DNA from: Eremomyces bilateralis CBS 781.70
Taxonomy: Eukaryota; Ascomycota; Dothideomycetes; Eremomycetales; Eremomycetaceae
Length of the DNA stretch: 64,000 nucleotides
Assembly: GCF_010015585.1 (NCBI RefSeq)
Contig: NW_022985082.1
Location: 301,150-365,149 of the forward strand
Direction: 5' to 3'
Shown: piece by piece, positions 1 to 11,666 of the stretch
How the letters are laid out: the number at the start of each line of letters is the position of its first letter
Numbering within the stretch: the first letter of the stretch is position 1
The notes under the pieces: model-generated
The model's database searches: none
What the model saw: the letters and a program-made list of their open reading frames with translations, nothing else
Told to the model about the DNA's origin: nothing
Position numbers and translations under genes: made by a program

Positions 1-66
1 ACATCGAGGGCCGAGAGTTCTCATGCAACTATTAAGCGACGGATCACGCTTCGACGAGGCGATATA

Positions 67-837
67 ATGAATACCATCGATCAATTAACGCATTCAATCC
101 GTCGTACAAACCATGAGGCTACTGTCGCAATGGAGGACTCTGCAATCCGTGTCAATCCGAAGTATCGCGCCGTTTTCTCTCCGGAAGTGATCCAACATGT
201 TTCTCCGCAAGCGCTTAAGAAGATGTATCGAAGTATCATTCGAATCAGGCTTGAAGAACGTCGACGGCGAGATGAAGAGCGGCGACAGAGAAATGAAGAG
301 CGTCAACAGAGAAATGAAGAGCGTCAACAGAGAAATGAAGAGCGTCAACAAAGAGATGAAGAGCACTCAGGAGATTACTCGAACCAGTCTCCATGCATAC
401 ACATATATCAGACTTCTCTTGGACTTCCTTACTTCCATACTATTCGACGTTGTCTATCACAAAATACGCAAATCCAGCTTCCTATGATCGACTCCTATTG
501 GTTTTACAAGTTACCTACACTCCCACTACCCGGATCCTTCGCGACAGTACGCGATCCAGCTATGGCACGACTTCCTCCTAGACTAAGAGACCGGCCAAAC
601 GACCCTTCTTCGCGTCGACTCCCGTCTGCCTTCGAACAGGTACGTGCAACACCATTACAACACCAAAGATCGGGAGGAGGAGCACAGCCCCAGCCAGCCC
701 CTCCGCCGCAGATGAACGGGCAGGAAATTACGGAAGAAGCACGAAGGTTACTTGCGAACTATCGACCAGGGGAGACGTCATTCAGCGATCTCATCCAAGA
801 GCGCATCAGCGGCCTTACGCCAGCTTCTTTTGAGTGA
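67..837 (+). CDS. hypothetical protein with charged heptad repeats, possibly 5'-partial
   Basis: I do not recognise this protein. The frame holds 256 codons from the first in-window ATG, but it is open to the left window edge, so the true start may lie outside. Residues about 60-100 are Arg/Glu/Gln-rich and contain four tandem copies of a seven-residue unit of type EERQQRN, which should form a highly charged helix or coiled coil. The segment after it (about residues 101-185) has a different, less biased composition and could hide an intron. The C-terminal 60 residues (ITEEARRLLANYRPG to the stop) look like ordinary coding sequence. An antisense frame over the repeat is also open but reads as a monotonous hydrophobic repeat and is taken as a shadow. 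Confidence 0.4.
   Translation: MNTIDQLTHSIRRTNHEATVAMEDSAIRVNPKYRAVFSPEVIQHVSPQALKKMYRSIIRIRLEERRRRDEERRQRNEERQQRNEERQQRNEERQQRDEEHSGDYSNQSPCIHIYQTSLGLPYFHTIRRCLSQNTQIQLPMIDSYWFYKLPTLPLPGSFATVRDPAMARLPPRLRDRPNDPSSRRLPSAFEQVRATPLQHQRSGGGAQPQPAPPPQMNGQEITEEARRLLANYRPGETSFSDLIQERISGLTPASFE
274..357 (+). repeat. 21-bp tandem repeat, four units
   Basis: Four head-to-tail 21-bp units start at 274, 295, 316 and 337. Units 2 and 3 both encode EERQQRN; unit 1 (EERRQRN) and unit 4 (EERQQRD) are slightly diverged. The unit length keeps the frame, so copy number can change without breaking the gene. Confidence 0.85.
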
Positions 838-1271
838 AACGAGGACCTAAGTTAGCGTTTTTGATCATCCGTGATCCTCCGTACGATTAGATACATTGAA
901 TTACAGAGTTTGAACGCAGAATGGTCGGCTTGACTCGTATAAAGCATCATATACTGGACCATCCCAATCTGCGTCAGAGATTCGAATGGATTGGTATGTC
1001 ATGTGACCAGGTAGGGTGTGAATGGAGCCGGGTGGCGGGTGTGAATGGAGCACAGCGGGGTGTGAAAGGAGCTTCACCCCATGAACACGACATGTCACGT
1101 GCACCCATCGCCTCCGCCTCTCCGAAGTCCAAACCGATGGTGTCTGGTGATTCCCAGCCCCTTCACTTTGTTCTACATTGAATTCGCCAATTCTTCCATG
1201 ATGTATTCGTGATCCCGTTTAGCAATGTTTCAGAAAGCGGCTTATCCCTTGTTTTTACGATTATGCGCATA
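838..1271 (+). other. intergenic region and probable Inp1 promoter
   Basis: No gene is supported here. It contains three near-identical 15-bp direct repeats (listed separately) and one CACGTG E-box at 1096-1101, about 170 bp before the likely Inp1 start codon. Short open frames in it have no coding character. Confidence 0.6.
1014..1072 (+). repeat. three direct repeats of GGGTGTGAATGGAGC
   Basis: Copies start at 1014, 1037 and 1058. The first two are identical over 15 bp and the third differs at one base (GTGAAAGG). Spacing of 23 and 21 bp is about two helical turns, as for a cluster of protein binding sites, though a decaying minisatellite would look the same. Confidence 0.7.
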
Positions 1272-3112
1272 ATGGAACCTTCAACGCCTAGTAGTACACC
1301 ACCAAGGTTCTCATATCCGGGTATACCTGGCCCCGGCGTTCGGCGTTCATTTACTGCCCCTACGAACGGATCGCTAAGGCCGTGTACGACGGGGAGTCCC
1401 CACGCCGAGTCGAACACGTCCCAAGGCGACGTTGAGGTCATTACCACTTATGGCGATGCGAAGATTGTCAAGTTTGGAAACATAGCACGCCTAGGCTCGA
1501 GTAGAGGGAACCCGGATCCAGCTGGAACCTTGCCCTGGACTTCGGCGACGGAGCGGACTCAAGCGGCTGGTATGCTCGAGCAGACGCGGATATGGCAAGA
1601 CACTATCATCTAACAATCGTAGGCCCGCTTAGTATTTATCGCGTCAAGAGTTCCGGCGTCTGTTTCCTTAATTCTGGCAAATTCCTCCTCTCCATCTTCC
1701 CGAGATCGCAATTCTGGTGTGTGGACGGAGAGTCGATCTTCGTGATGCCAATGCGAGATGAATACTACCGAATTGAACTCTCAGTAAAGAGCGAAGAGGA
1801 TAAGGCTGGGGTGGAGGAGTTTAAGACGAAGATTGGCACTGTCCTGCTCTACGAGAAGACTCCATGTCCATTTAAACGAAGATTCCATGTTGAGCTGCCA
1901 GACCAACCGCAAACACCGGCCCGGAAGAAGAGAATAGGCAATCCGGACAAGAAGGCCAAACGTTGGACGCTGGACAGGGTCTGGAAACCAGAAGATGGCT
2001 CTGCCTTGGACCGTACAGACGACTCCTCTGGACACAGCAGTGAGACCACCCCATCGGTTGAAGACGAGGAAGAAGATGAAAGCAAAAGCGAGGGAGCCGC
2101 AAACCGTGTCGATTCTGTCCTCGGTGACAGTCCTTCTTCGCGGCAGATCACCGAAATGCGATCACCAGAAACCACGGAATCCTCAAGACCATTCCGGCAT
2201 CCCATCCGATCCCTATCAGACCGATCTATCACGGTGCCGCCAATGCTCCAGCTTCAACAGACGCGATTTACTCGTTCGGATGTACAGGCATCAGAGCCTA
2301 CCCCTGTTCCATCGCAGCCAATACCCACTCCCGCCGAACCATCGTGCGACCCTGAAACCGCCAGCCTCTCGAGTGTCGATTCATTCTACTCTACCTCCGA
2401 AAACGATGCAACCCTCTCCTTCCTCGAGCCCCCTGCCCTCGAAGATCTTGCCGACCCCGACACTCCCCGCCAAGCCTCCCACCGCCGAGACGACTTCGAA
2501 ACCACCGTCATCTCCTCCGAGAATTCCGACATATTCTCTCCGACCCGCTTCTCCGAAGACAACGCCATCCCATCTCCGCCATTCTCACCAGGACCTGATC
2601 TGCCTCCCGCCTTCCGCACCACCTCAACCGCACCTACATCCACCTCCACCGCCATCTATCCATCCCTCCGACGCGCCCACTCCCCGCTCCCGCACCCTTC
2701 AAACCTCGCGGTCCCGACCCATACGCCTAGCACGCTGGGTACGCTCATCGGCGCCGGGATCGCCGGCAAGTTGACCCGCGGGCTGCTGCGGCTGATCATC
2801 GGCCCGCCCGCTGGGCTGGTCACGTTGATGGTGCGCGTGGCGAGGCGAATCATGGAAGGGACCGCGGAATGGGGCGTTGTGGATACGCGGGATATCTTCA
2901 GTGAGGTGGATGGGCAGGTTGGGGGATGGCAGTCGGGGGAGGAGGACGAGGACGAGGAGAAGTGGGCGGAGGTGGTCGAGGATGGAGTGTTGGTAGGGAG
3001 GACGGAGGACGGGAAAATTTATGAGGGCGTGGTGAGGCGGAACGTGAGAACGCAATCTAGTTGGGAAGATCGTGAAGGTGAAGCGACTGTCTCAGGGGCT
3101 GATGTGGATTGA
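1272..3112 (+). CDS. INP1: inheritance of peroxisomes protein 1-like (Inp1)
   Basis: Two exons, 1272-1569 and 1623-3112, encode 595 residues. The 53-nt intron has donor gtatgc, branch ctaac and acceptor gtag; splicing reads TERTQAAGPLSIYRVKSSG across the junction, which fits the fungal Inp1 domain. Further domain matches are WCVDGESIFVMPMRDEYYRIE and LLYEKTPCPFKRRFHVELP. In yeast Inp1 tethers peroxisomes to the cell cortex in the mother cell. The middle (about residues 215-430) is Ser/Pro/Asp-rich and probably disordered. Near residues 480-520 there is a Gly-rich hydrophobic stretch (LIGAGIAGKL, LIIGPPAGLVTLMVRV) that could contact a membrane. In-frame Met codons at 1209 and 1263 are alternative starts; 1272 was chosen because it opens the usual S/P/T-rich N terminus. 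Confidence 0.82.
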
Positions 3113-3548
3113 TTTTCGTGTGCGAATCTTCTGCAGCGCTTTGATTTGGAAACATCTTCGGCATAGCTATGGTTTTCGCCAAGGTTTGGCTCCTCTCCAG
3201 GTTTTCAGCAGCATGTTTTCAGCAACGGAGTTCAGGTTCGAGTGTCGTGCAGCGTCAGCCTGCCCGGGCTTCCAGGTCCGCTTTGTTAGTCTGCGTATTT
3301 ATCGGCGTCATCCCATTGTACGAGTCCATGTCACGGCCTACAGTCTTCGCACGCATCGCGTCTATCTTCTGAACATGTCATTATAAGTTACAAATCGACC
3401 ATCTCCTTGCCGCGAAACTGTCACCCCTATCTCTCAGAACTCCAAACCTGCATGGACTTGATATCGGAGAAATGCGGTAAGAACGGAACAGAATCAAAGA
3501 AAGGCATCATTGCAATCGTATATTCCAGGACCCCCCTTCCGCCCTCTT
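3113..3548. other. 3' flank of the Inp1 gene
   Basis: This stretch probably holds the Inp1 3' UTR. Open frames in it show no family resemblance, and no RNA gene or repeat was seen. Confidence 0.5.
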
Positions 3549-4073
3549 CTACGCTGCCTGAATTACCCGGGTTATACGATACGGCCCAGTCGGATCTGGC
3601 CGCGCCCACTCGACATGCATATTTTCCTGCGACCCGATTAGTGTGAACACCCGCCAACGAAGCCCTCCATCATCATCCGCATCCACGATATCCGTGATCT
3701 GTTCGATTTCTTTCTCTTTCTGCTTCTCCTTCATCTTCGTCTGCCGTTCGATCTCCTTCTGCTTCACTTTCTCCTTCCTCTGCTGTTCGATTTCGTCGCC
3801 GGGTTCGAGAACCTGCTCCGCTGCCTTTGCCATCGCCGCTTTCCCCGCCACGGCTTTCTTATCCGCCACGGTCTTCTTCGCGGCTTTCCTATCCGCCGCC
3901 GCCTTCTGTTCCGCTGGGGTCTTTGCGGGCTCCCTGGCGGCCCCCCTCGCGGCCCTCTCTCCGGTCTTCACCACCGCCTTCGCTGCCGCGGCGTTCTCCA
4001 TCGCCACTCTTTCCCTCTCCGCGTCTTCTTTCATCTTCTTCGTCACAGCTCTCTTCGTTATCGCTACTAGCTA
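3549..4073 (-). CDS. doubtful Ala/Lys/Glu-rich hypothetical protein
   Basis: The open minus-strand frame has no ATG near its start; it could begin at a splice acceptor near 4073, where a branch-like gctaat lies about 20 bases upstream of the AG. The protein is a long charged helix (KAAADRKAAKKTVADKKAV, then EIERQTKMKEKQKEKEIEQ) followed by a more normal tail with LRWRVFTLIGSQENMHVEW. It may be the last exon of the gene at 4288-4976 or a separate gene; I found no donor that joins them in phase. Another frame on the same strand is also open through part of it, as low-complexity DNA often allows. Confidence 0.3.
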
Positions 4074-4287
4074 TATTCCAAAAGCAACTATTAGCCAACA
4101 CTCATCAAACAGTGCGCGAAGAAACCAAAGCGAACCCAAGTGAACGTCAGAATGTCAGGCCATCACAAGCGACTTGTTTAATCACCCGTCACACCCGCAG
4201 CCAAGAAAAGCAACCCCCAAGAAAGGGGAGAAGAAGGCATGACCCACCACTAAGAACCCCCCCCCGCTTCTCCCCCGCCCTTCCCGT

Positions 4288-4976
4288 CTACCAGATGAAC
4301 GACACCACGCCAGGACTGTCATGCCCCTTTCCGACCACATAATCATTAGTCTGGAGAAAACTTTGGGAGATGTCCCGCCAGTGCACCCCGCCGCCGCCAC
4401 ACCAACAGCGCCCATTTTCGCACGGTTTCTTCGTGCTCTCGCATAACGACCCGGAGATGATGCCGTAGTACATGCCCTTTGTGGGATGCGCGGGGAGCTG
4501 GGTGCCTGGTTTCCCCGGTTTAGGAAGCGCTGGCGACGCTGGCTCCTCGTCGCTTGTATACACGTGTACTATGCGACTCGTGTCCCACCGTGGATGCGAG
4601 TCGCTGCCATACTTCCCCAGAGAGATCGGTACGGCTCGAGCTCCGGCGTAGTTCGACTCTCCACCGTGGCGCGACCGATTTCCTGGCTTCGTGGACGTCT
4701 TGGACGTCTTGGGCTTCTTGGTCACCTTGACCTTCTTGACCTTCTTGGACTTCTTCACACGCGCGACGTTCATTCGAATTACCTTTTTAGCATCTTTATT
4801 CAGCGGCTTCGTCATCGTCTTCTTGCCGCCTAGCGCCGCACCTTCAGCGATCGAGGGGAGAGATGGGAGATCTAGAGATGGGGAGACTTACTGCCACTCC
4901 CGGTCGTCGCGAACTCCTCGTTGTGGAAGTACCGGCGCGGTTGGAGCTCGGCTCGGTTACGGAGTTTGACGACCAT
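4288..4976 (-). CDS. lysine-rich hypothetical protein with Cys-rich segment
   Basis: I do not recognise the family. Exon 1 is 4892-4976 and exon 2 is 4288-4841. The 50-nt intron has a perfect gtaagt donor and a gaag acceptor, and the phase is kept, giving 212 residues. The protein starts MVVKLRNRAELQPRRYFHNE, continues with a basic run (VKKSKKVKKVKVTKKPK, nuclear-localisation-like), an acidic/Pro-rich linker and a C-terminal part with four cysteines (CESTKKPCENGRCWCGGGG) that could bind metal or form disulfides. The strong splice site joining two coding-like frames is the main support. A further 3' exon cannot be excluded. Confidence 0.5.
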
Positions 4977-5978
4977 CTTGACGAAGAGCGCTGTACGCGA
5001 GGATGAGGCTTAATGGCCAGGGGAAATCAGGAGAGATGGAAGTGCTGGGTGGCGAGAGTGCAGCGATTCTGTAGGGTGATGTCAGTACGGCCGTCATCCA
5101 TCCACACGGCGCAAAACTCGATCGACAGAACCAGTATACCAGGACCGACGACTAAGTTCCACGGATCTCGCGCACAGGTATACAGGGGACTTACAATAGC
5201 GAAGATCACGACACCAGACGACTCAATCGAGCGAAATAAAGTAAGTAATCTAGATCGACAAAACCGACTAATAATGAAGGGGAAAAGAGACCAAAAAGGA
5301 GGTACAGAGAGCCGGTGGTCGAAGGGACTTCAAGTACGGATCCGAGTGTTCTGGTTCAGTGGCCGAAGAAACAATGGGTTGCGGCTATCTGGAAATCTAC
5401 ATTCCACAACTCGCCGACAGGTATCCTAAATCGGCGAAACAAAGGAACACAGAGTGCCGGACGCATCAACGCTTATCGACTTATTCATGTTTGAAAGAAT
5501 TCACAATGAACCGACAAATTGACAATCATTAATCGGTTGATACGATAACTGATTCCCGAATGCAACCCCTTGCTATTGTATTTTTTGGACCAGTTGACCT
5601 AGCCCCGACCGATATATCGGACGCCGTCGATGAAATGCAACAATAGCGATATCGATCTCATCCCACCCGATCTGTTTCCAGCACGGTTGTCTACGGTCGG
5701 ATAGTTTTTTGTGACGCCTGCATTGCGCCGAAGATTCCAGACCCGGACCTCCGGCCCTGCGTTCATCGATGTTGAAAATGGAAGACGTGTATTGTGGTCA
5801 TATTTGTTGAGCGCCATTATGGTATAGACATCTGGGGGGTCTGCTGCGCTGGGATACTTTTGAAATTGTGAGATGTAAGGAGAGCCGACATAGCCTTCTT
5901 TCTTGAAGCTCCAGTCCTGGGGTTACCCGAGCCTCCCATAAGTACCTCCCATCCTATCAGAAGATGAGAAGGTCGGGT
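4977..5978. other. intergenic region, no supported gene
   Basis: About 1 kb between the starts or ends of two minus-strand genes. It should contain the promoter of the 4976 gene and the terminator of the glutamate dehydrogenase gene. A plus-strand frame (5013-5429) and a minus-strand frame (5599-5817) both start with ATG but have no domain, no splice signals and no repeats. Confidence 0.5.
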
Positions 5979-8900
5979 CTATTTCCCAATCGTCTTCATC
6001 TTCTTGCTCATGCTGGGAGAAGGTTAGTGACCGTGAAGGGGATGAAAGGAGGGAGAGGGACGTACAAATCAAAGAACGCAAACTGGCTCGCGGAAATGCC
6101 ATATTCATAGACGAAGCGACTCGCAAGGTAGCTACCGAAGATAGACCGAAGATAGCTGTCTGGAACCTGTAAGGTTATAGTTAGCCTCAGACTCAATACA
6201 AAAATGCAAGATTCGCCAAAAACTCACCCTCTCCACCAACTTCTCAAATCCCACCTGCTCCATCAACAACTCCGGCAACGCCTCCCTCAACACCCCCTCC
6301 CTCAACCCCCTATTCTCCCACAGCTCCGTCTCCTGCAACTCCTCGTCCAGCGCCGTGATCGCCGCGCTCAGCCGATCGCTTACCATGCTGCGCGGCGTCC
6401 CCGTCGCCGCGTGCTCCTTCCACACCGCCTCAAACTCCAGCCGCGCGTTGCGCCGAATGATCGCCTGCACCTGCCGCACGTACGTCTGGTAGAACGCGGG
6501 CGCCGCGCCGTCTGCGCCAACGCACATGTGCGCGATGAACTCGGCGTCGCTGAAGGAGAGGGAGGCGAGCACTTCGAGGGAGGAGGACGTCACGCCGCCT
6601 TTGTTGGAGGAGGCGTCTTTGTAGAGGATGCAGCCGGCCTTCTCGAGGCGGAGCTTTGCATCCTGGGTGATGAAGAGGTTCGCGCCCTCGACGATGTACG
6701 GTATCGTCGCCTTGCCGTCGACGATTAGCTGCCCGACGTTGCTTAGGTCGATGCTCTCCGGGCGTCCGCCGCACGGGACGAACACATCGTAGAGCTCTCC
6801 GCGGGCGCTCCCGCCGCGTAGGTGGAAGGTGTTGCGGAAGGTGGTGCCGTTGTGGACGAGCTCGCCGGTGGGGAGGCGGACGTCGGCTTCGTCAACGAGC
6901 ACACGGTATCCGGACGCGGAGAGCTTGGAGATGTCGAAGTGCACGATCATCTTGCGCTCCTTGGCGAGGCGGATGAGCTCGTCTCGGTTTAGACCTTCGG
7001 GGTCGACGAGGACGCCGGAGCCGTCGACAATGGCGCAGTATTTTTCGCGGCTGAGGAGGATCTCGTTGGAGCCGAGGTCGCCGTCCGGTCCACCCGTTTG
7101 CATCTTGCGGACGGTGGTCTCGTCGAGCCCGAGTTTGCGATAGATTCCTGTGACGTATTCGCGGACCGAGAGGGTCGTCATGCCGTATTTGTCGTGCGGG
7201 ATGCCACCCAGACGCGGGGACTTGCCGGTGAAGAAGGACTTCCACCAAGGCGCCCCGCGGATGCGGGCGTGCTCGGTGGCCCAGTCGACGAGCTCGGCGG
7301 TGTTCTCGTCGGGACCCATGAAGAGGATCTCGGGCTTGCCGTGTAAGTCTACGATGGGGTCTTTGATGCCGGGACTAGTGGGTGGCAGGAGCAAGTCCAT
7401 GATGCTGTCAATGTACTTCTCGAACGCACCAGCGGCTTTGTCCTGGTGATTGAAGTCAAGGAGGATGACTCCCTTGGAGCCACCTTCGGGGATATCCTTG
7501 TTCTTGCGTTGCTGTGTATTGGCGAGGTTGTAGTTCTCATCGAACATGCTCCTTGCGTTGATCGCGTACGCTTCCTGGCTCCGTGATTTGACAATACGGA
7601 TGCCTCCGCGGGAAATATCCCGGAACCGCAGATGGAATCCGCGGAACTCGGAGCTGATCACTAGGAACATGCCATACAACGGCTGTGGATATTCCTCCGC
7701 GGGGAGGAAAGCGGGGTTCAGACGGAACGACAGGGCAACCTTCGTCGGGGTGTAGAAGTTCGTCTTGAGCACGGAGACGTTGAAGACGCAGAATGCTTGC
7801 ATCACCATCTCATGGTACTCATTCACCACAGTGTTCCCGATGAGCTTGACGAGCTCTCCATGGTTCAGCACTTTGTCGACCTTCGTTCGGAGATACGACA
7901 GGGTCGGGATGAAATCGTCTTGTTCGCCCCGCATGTGAACGTAATGTGTGTTGGCAAAGCTCAAATAGAGTGAATGGATGAGCTCCGGGTAGCGATTGAT
8001 GATCTCCAGGATGTACTCCGCCGTGAAGGTTTCGGTTCTGAGTCGCTTCTTCAGCCTCGCGAGCAACTCCGCATGCACGCTGTTGTTCTGATCGAGGATC
8101 GAGGCTAATGTCGTGTATTCTGAACCCAGTCGGTTGAGGAAATGTCCCACAAACACCCAGACGCAATGTGCGTAGATCGTCTCCTGCAAACTCAGCCGAC
8201 CTGACGCAAAGTGTGCCTGAAGCTTGTTCTGCGGAACGCAATAAAGGAGCGAGATCTCCTTGATGATTTGATGAATGGAGGCTTCAATAGGAGGAAACCT
8301 CTTGGTACCATCAAGTTTCGCCGGATGGAGATAAATCGACATGACGGTGTATCCATTGGAGAACTGCTCGACGTACTTCCGCGACGATGTGAGGCCGTAG
8401 TAGTGGTAGAGATCACTCAACGCGCTGAAGAGGCCCAACGCAGTTCGCTGCTTGTATGCGACAACCAGCCGCACCTCCGGGCTATCTTCCATCTCGTAGT
8501 ATTCAATGACCGGGCCCGTCCTTGCCACAGCCTTCTCGATGACCTGCTGGTAGATCTCCTTGGTGTTCTTCGTCGACTTCTGCAAGAACTTCCTTTCTCC
8601 GACGATGTCGAGATTCGTCTCGTTCTCCGGGGGGTTCGGATGCTCGAAATCGCATTGGTACACGAAGTAGCATCGGAGTTGTTGCTCATGAGCGCCCGGC
8701 AGAAGCCCAGCGGATCGGAAGGTCTCGACTCTATAATTGTCCTTATTGCTCGAGACGTTCAGATATTTCTCATCGATCCGTTGTTCGTATCGTGGGCCAT
8801 CGATGACTGAGATACCTGGTCGAGAGGTGTCAATGTACACCGCATGGTCTGTTGCTTCCTTGTCCAGTCGAATCTCCAACCGCTTGTCGTCTCGAGCGTA

Positions 8901-9338
8901 TGCGGCAACTTTAGCGGCGTAGAGGGAAAGAACATGGCTCGCAATCCTGCACGTCGTTAGTTATAATCCCCATGTCACTGCTTGAAATCATTGCTGCACT
9001 CACACGTCCACCGATTCGGTCGAGAAATACATATCGTCGATGCCCAAAGCATTATAGAACCAATCCGTCTCCTGCTCCACGAATTCCGGCGGCAGGAACC
9101 CCTTCTCCTCCACTAAATCCATTACCGCCTCCTTCTGCTTCTCCTTTCCCTCGAACGTTGGCGCCACATATCCGGAGCCTTTCTCATGAAGGATCCTCGT
9201 CGGGCCGCCAGGAGTACCGGGAGTGCCGGGAATGCTTAGATGTGTTGGGAGGGGGGAGGGCTGTCGGCCTGGCGTGCGGATGACTTGCTCGAGGAGCTTG
9301 TTGTGGATGTGATTCGAAAGGGGAGTTGGTGAAGCCAT
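5979..9338 (-). CDS. GDH2: NAD-specific glutamate dehydrogenase
   Basis: Four exons (9004-9338, 6228-8946, 6066-6166, 5979-6012) give 1062 residues, the usual size of the large fungal NAD-dependent enzyme. It oxidises glutamate to 2-oxoglutarate and ammonium, mainly for glutamate catabolism. Introns of 57, 61 and 53 nt have donors gtgagt, gtgagt and gtacgt, and all phases agree. The catalytic core is clear: GGIRIV, then KDIPEGGSKGVILLDFN with the substrate-binding Lys near residue 603, then FMGPDENTAELVDWA and KMQTGGPDGDLGSNEIL. Splicing of the last intron gives the C terminus ASQFAFFDFMSKKMKTIGK. The N-terminal 110 residues are a Pro/Gly-rich regulatory-type extension. Frame and key motifs are intact. 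Confidence 0.95.
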
Positions 9339-9667
9339 GGTGGCTGTGGTTTGTGGTGTTTGATGCTGGAATGATGTGATCTATTCTAGACTTTCGCGAA
9401 ATCGTGTTAGTATACAATTCTAAACGTGTCTATACGCTAGAATATCTGAATTGAGCGCAATTGATAACGATTTAGGGGAGTCGGTTGGTGGAATGGCGTG
9501 CGTCAAAAAGAGCGGTATGCTGTGCTCCCAAGAACAAGGAGCACATGCAGCTCGTCCATTGAATGTTGTCCGACATTCTGGCCACTGCCAAACTCCGTCC
9601 AATGACTGAATTGCCCGTATCTCTGCTGACAAGCTGACTGAATACTGTCTTGCACGTGAGATATTCC
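9339..9667. other. upstream region of glutamate dehydrogenase gene
   Basis: Probable promoter and 5' UTR of the minus-strand GDH2 gene. Overlapping open minus-strand frames (9420-9732) look like noise. A CACGTG E-box is at 9653-9658, about 315 bp from the GDH2 start. Confidence 0.45.
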
Positions 9668-9973
9668 CTATTCGAGGAAAGCCGTCCAACCCGAATGTCT
9701 GAAGCCATCACGGTCTCCAGATGCCATATCAATTATCATGATGAACATGGGTGATATCATCGGCGGGGCTACGGAAGCAGGAACAAGATAGCGCTGTTGC
9801 ATGGCGCCTCCAGGGATCCATGATGAATGCTGCTGTGGGATAGAGGGGCCAAGAAATGCAGATCTATGGTTATTTGCCAGACTTGAAAACCATTGCGACC
9901 GAGATATGGTTGTGTATTCGCTGGATGAAGAAGAAACCATTGACTCACCGATGAGATCTGATATTGTAGTCAT
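9668..9973 (-). CDS. possible small Ser-rich hypothetical protein
   Basis: A 101-codon frame starts with ATG at 9973 and begins MTTISDLIGESMVSSSSSEY. I do not recognise it. In its favour, a TATA-like ggataaat lies on the same strand about 165 bp upstream (near 10145). Against it, there is no known domain, the codon pattern is not striking, and the frame overlaps others on both strands. The gene may also be spliced. Confidence 0.3.
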   Translation of the reverse strand: MTTISDLIGESMVSSSSSEYTTISRSQWFSSLANNHRSAFLGPSIPQQHSSWIPGGAMQQRYLVPASVAPPMISPMFIMIIDMASGDRDGFRHSGWTAFLE

Positions 9974-11666
9974 CTAGAAATGAAAGTGAAGTGAAGTGAT
10001 CAAGTGAAGCTCAATCGATGTTTCCAGAACTAAATGTCGTTGGTTCCGATCGGCACGAAACCCAAAGAATGATGACGCTGTCTGTATTGCGTATTGTGGA
10101 TTGTGGATTGAGTGGAATTGGAGTTCCCCAGCCAGATCCTATTTATCCTCAATTCAATGACGAACTGAAAATGCACCCTTCAGTATAGAGCAGTCTAGAT
10201 CAGGATTTCCAATCACCGCCATTGAGTGATTTTCCCCCTTTCACAAAAACCGGGGCATGGCGACCGTTGAAATAGTTTTTCCCCCGATTCCGTTTTGCCG
10301 TCCACGGGACTGGTTTTTCGTGACATCGTGACATTTTCTCGTGCGTTGCGCTTGGTGTCGGCATGACGAAATTGTAGTCTCATCCTGCCGCATTGCTATC
10401 CAACCACTGCAGCGGCCTGCCTGCCTTCGTCGCTCCCCATCTCACTTCTAACTGCATTCTTAGTCTCTGAAATGCGTAATAAACACGAATCATGCTGCGA
10501 TGCCGATGTCAATTCAGGGACGGTGATTTCGCTGAAGGTACCAAGTCCACGATAGCCATCTGCGAGATTCAAAGATTTCTGAATTCCGATCCAGCCCAGC
10601 TCAGCCCCAAATCCCTCCTTCAGTTAGCGCTTAGCAGTTAGCACCCACCAGCAGCCGGTGCCTGAAGCCCTGAACCCCCCTCTCGCCCCTCCCCCGCCAT
10701 CCCTCCGCGCCTACCGCATGCGTCTCGACGCCTCTCGCCCTCTCACGGTCTCACCGATCCGCCACGTATCCGTCTAGCACGGGCTGCACTGCACCCAACC
10801 GCAAAAAATCTCTGCACACCATTACGTAGCCCCCGGCCCAATCGCCGCTGCTCCGACCTGCATCGTGACTGTGAAGCCTGGGATTGGTTGGGGAGGGTCA
10901 GCTGTGGGCCAGCGGGCAGGGGAATTGGAAGGTGCGATGGATACCGGGGAAGGTGGGAGTGATAGGAGGGGGTGCATGCATGATGTCTGGTTGGGGAATA
11001 AATCATACAGGCTGCACTCTATGTGTAGGGGGTAAGGGCGTTGGCGGGGGGCCTGGGGGGTTTAGGTTGGGTGCAGGTATAGGAATAGAATGGAGAAGGG
11101 GGAATGGTCCAACTGAAGTTCCATTGGGTCCGAGTCCGCGTGAGGAACATGATTCATGCTTGGTGGTAATTAGGAGGGGACGGATGGATGGGCAGGATCT
11201 ACTACGAGAATTCTAGATTGATGGATCGGTGGAGAAGATTGGAGACGTTGGGAGTCTGGAACGGGGATTGGGTCATCAATTGTGCAGAGGAAGGTGATCT
11301 GCCAGTCGGTCATATCTGGATTGGGCGGAACAGATACTTTGCTAAAGGTCGCTTTTGGTCGAATTGATGGGTGTTTAGCAGATTGTGTTGGGTATTGTGT
11401 TGATACCTATCTATATTGTCGGGCCGTAGAGCTATTGTTAGATTGATATGAAACATTGACATGCCCTCAATTCACAGGATACAATGGGTGTTGGAGGGAG
11501 ACTGACCATGCTCATATCACTGGCTGTCATTGCAATGTCTAGATGTTCAAGATACAGTACTTTTGGGTAGTCTCGTCAGTGCCTACACGTGTCTATACAC
11601 TCTCTATCGAATTATCGATACTTCCCCCCCCATCCACCACCCACCACTTCCGCTCCCTCCATTCAC
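9974..11666. other. long intergenic region
   Basis: About 1.7 kb with no supported gene. It holds short GTGAAGTGAAGTGA-type repeats near 9986-10010, a TGTGGATTGTGGATTG duplication near 10090-10110, and pyrimidine-rich runs near 10675-10735 that look like core promoter DNA. Frames at 10743-11006 (-) and 10884-11216 (+) are G- or C-rich and show no coding character. Confidence 0.5.

Noticed and set aside
94-366. Minus-strand frame reading LFISLLTLFISLLT repeatedly
   Set aside because: It is the antisense of the 21-bp repeat and exists only because the unit length is a multiple of three.
5013-5429. Plus-strand 138-codon frame
   Set aside because: Has an ATG but no domain or compositional support, and overlaps likely promoter DNA of the minus-strand gene.
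10743-11216. Overlapping C-rich and G-rich frames on both strands
   Set aside because: Low-complexity intergenic DNA; no start context, splice sites or homology.
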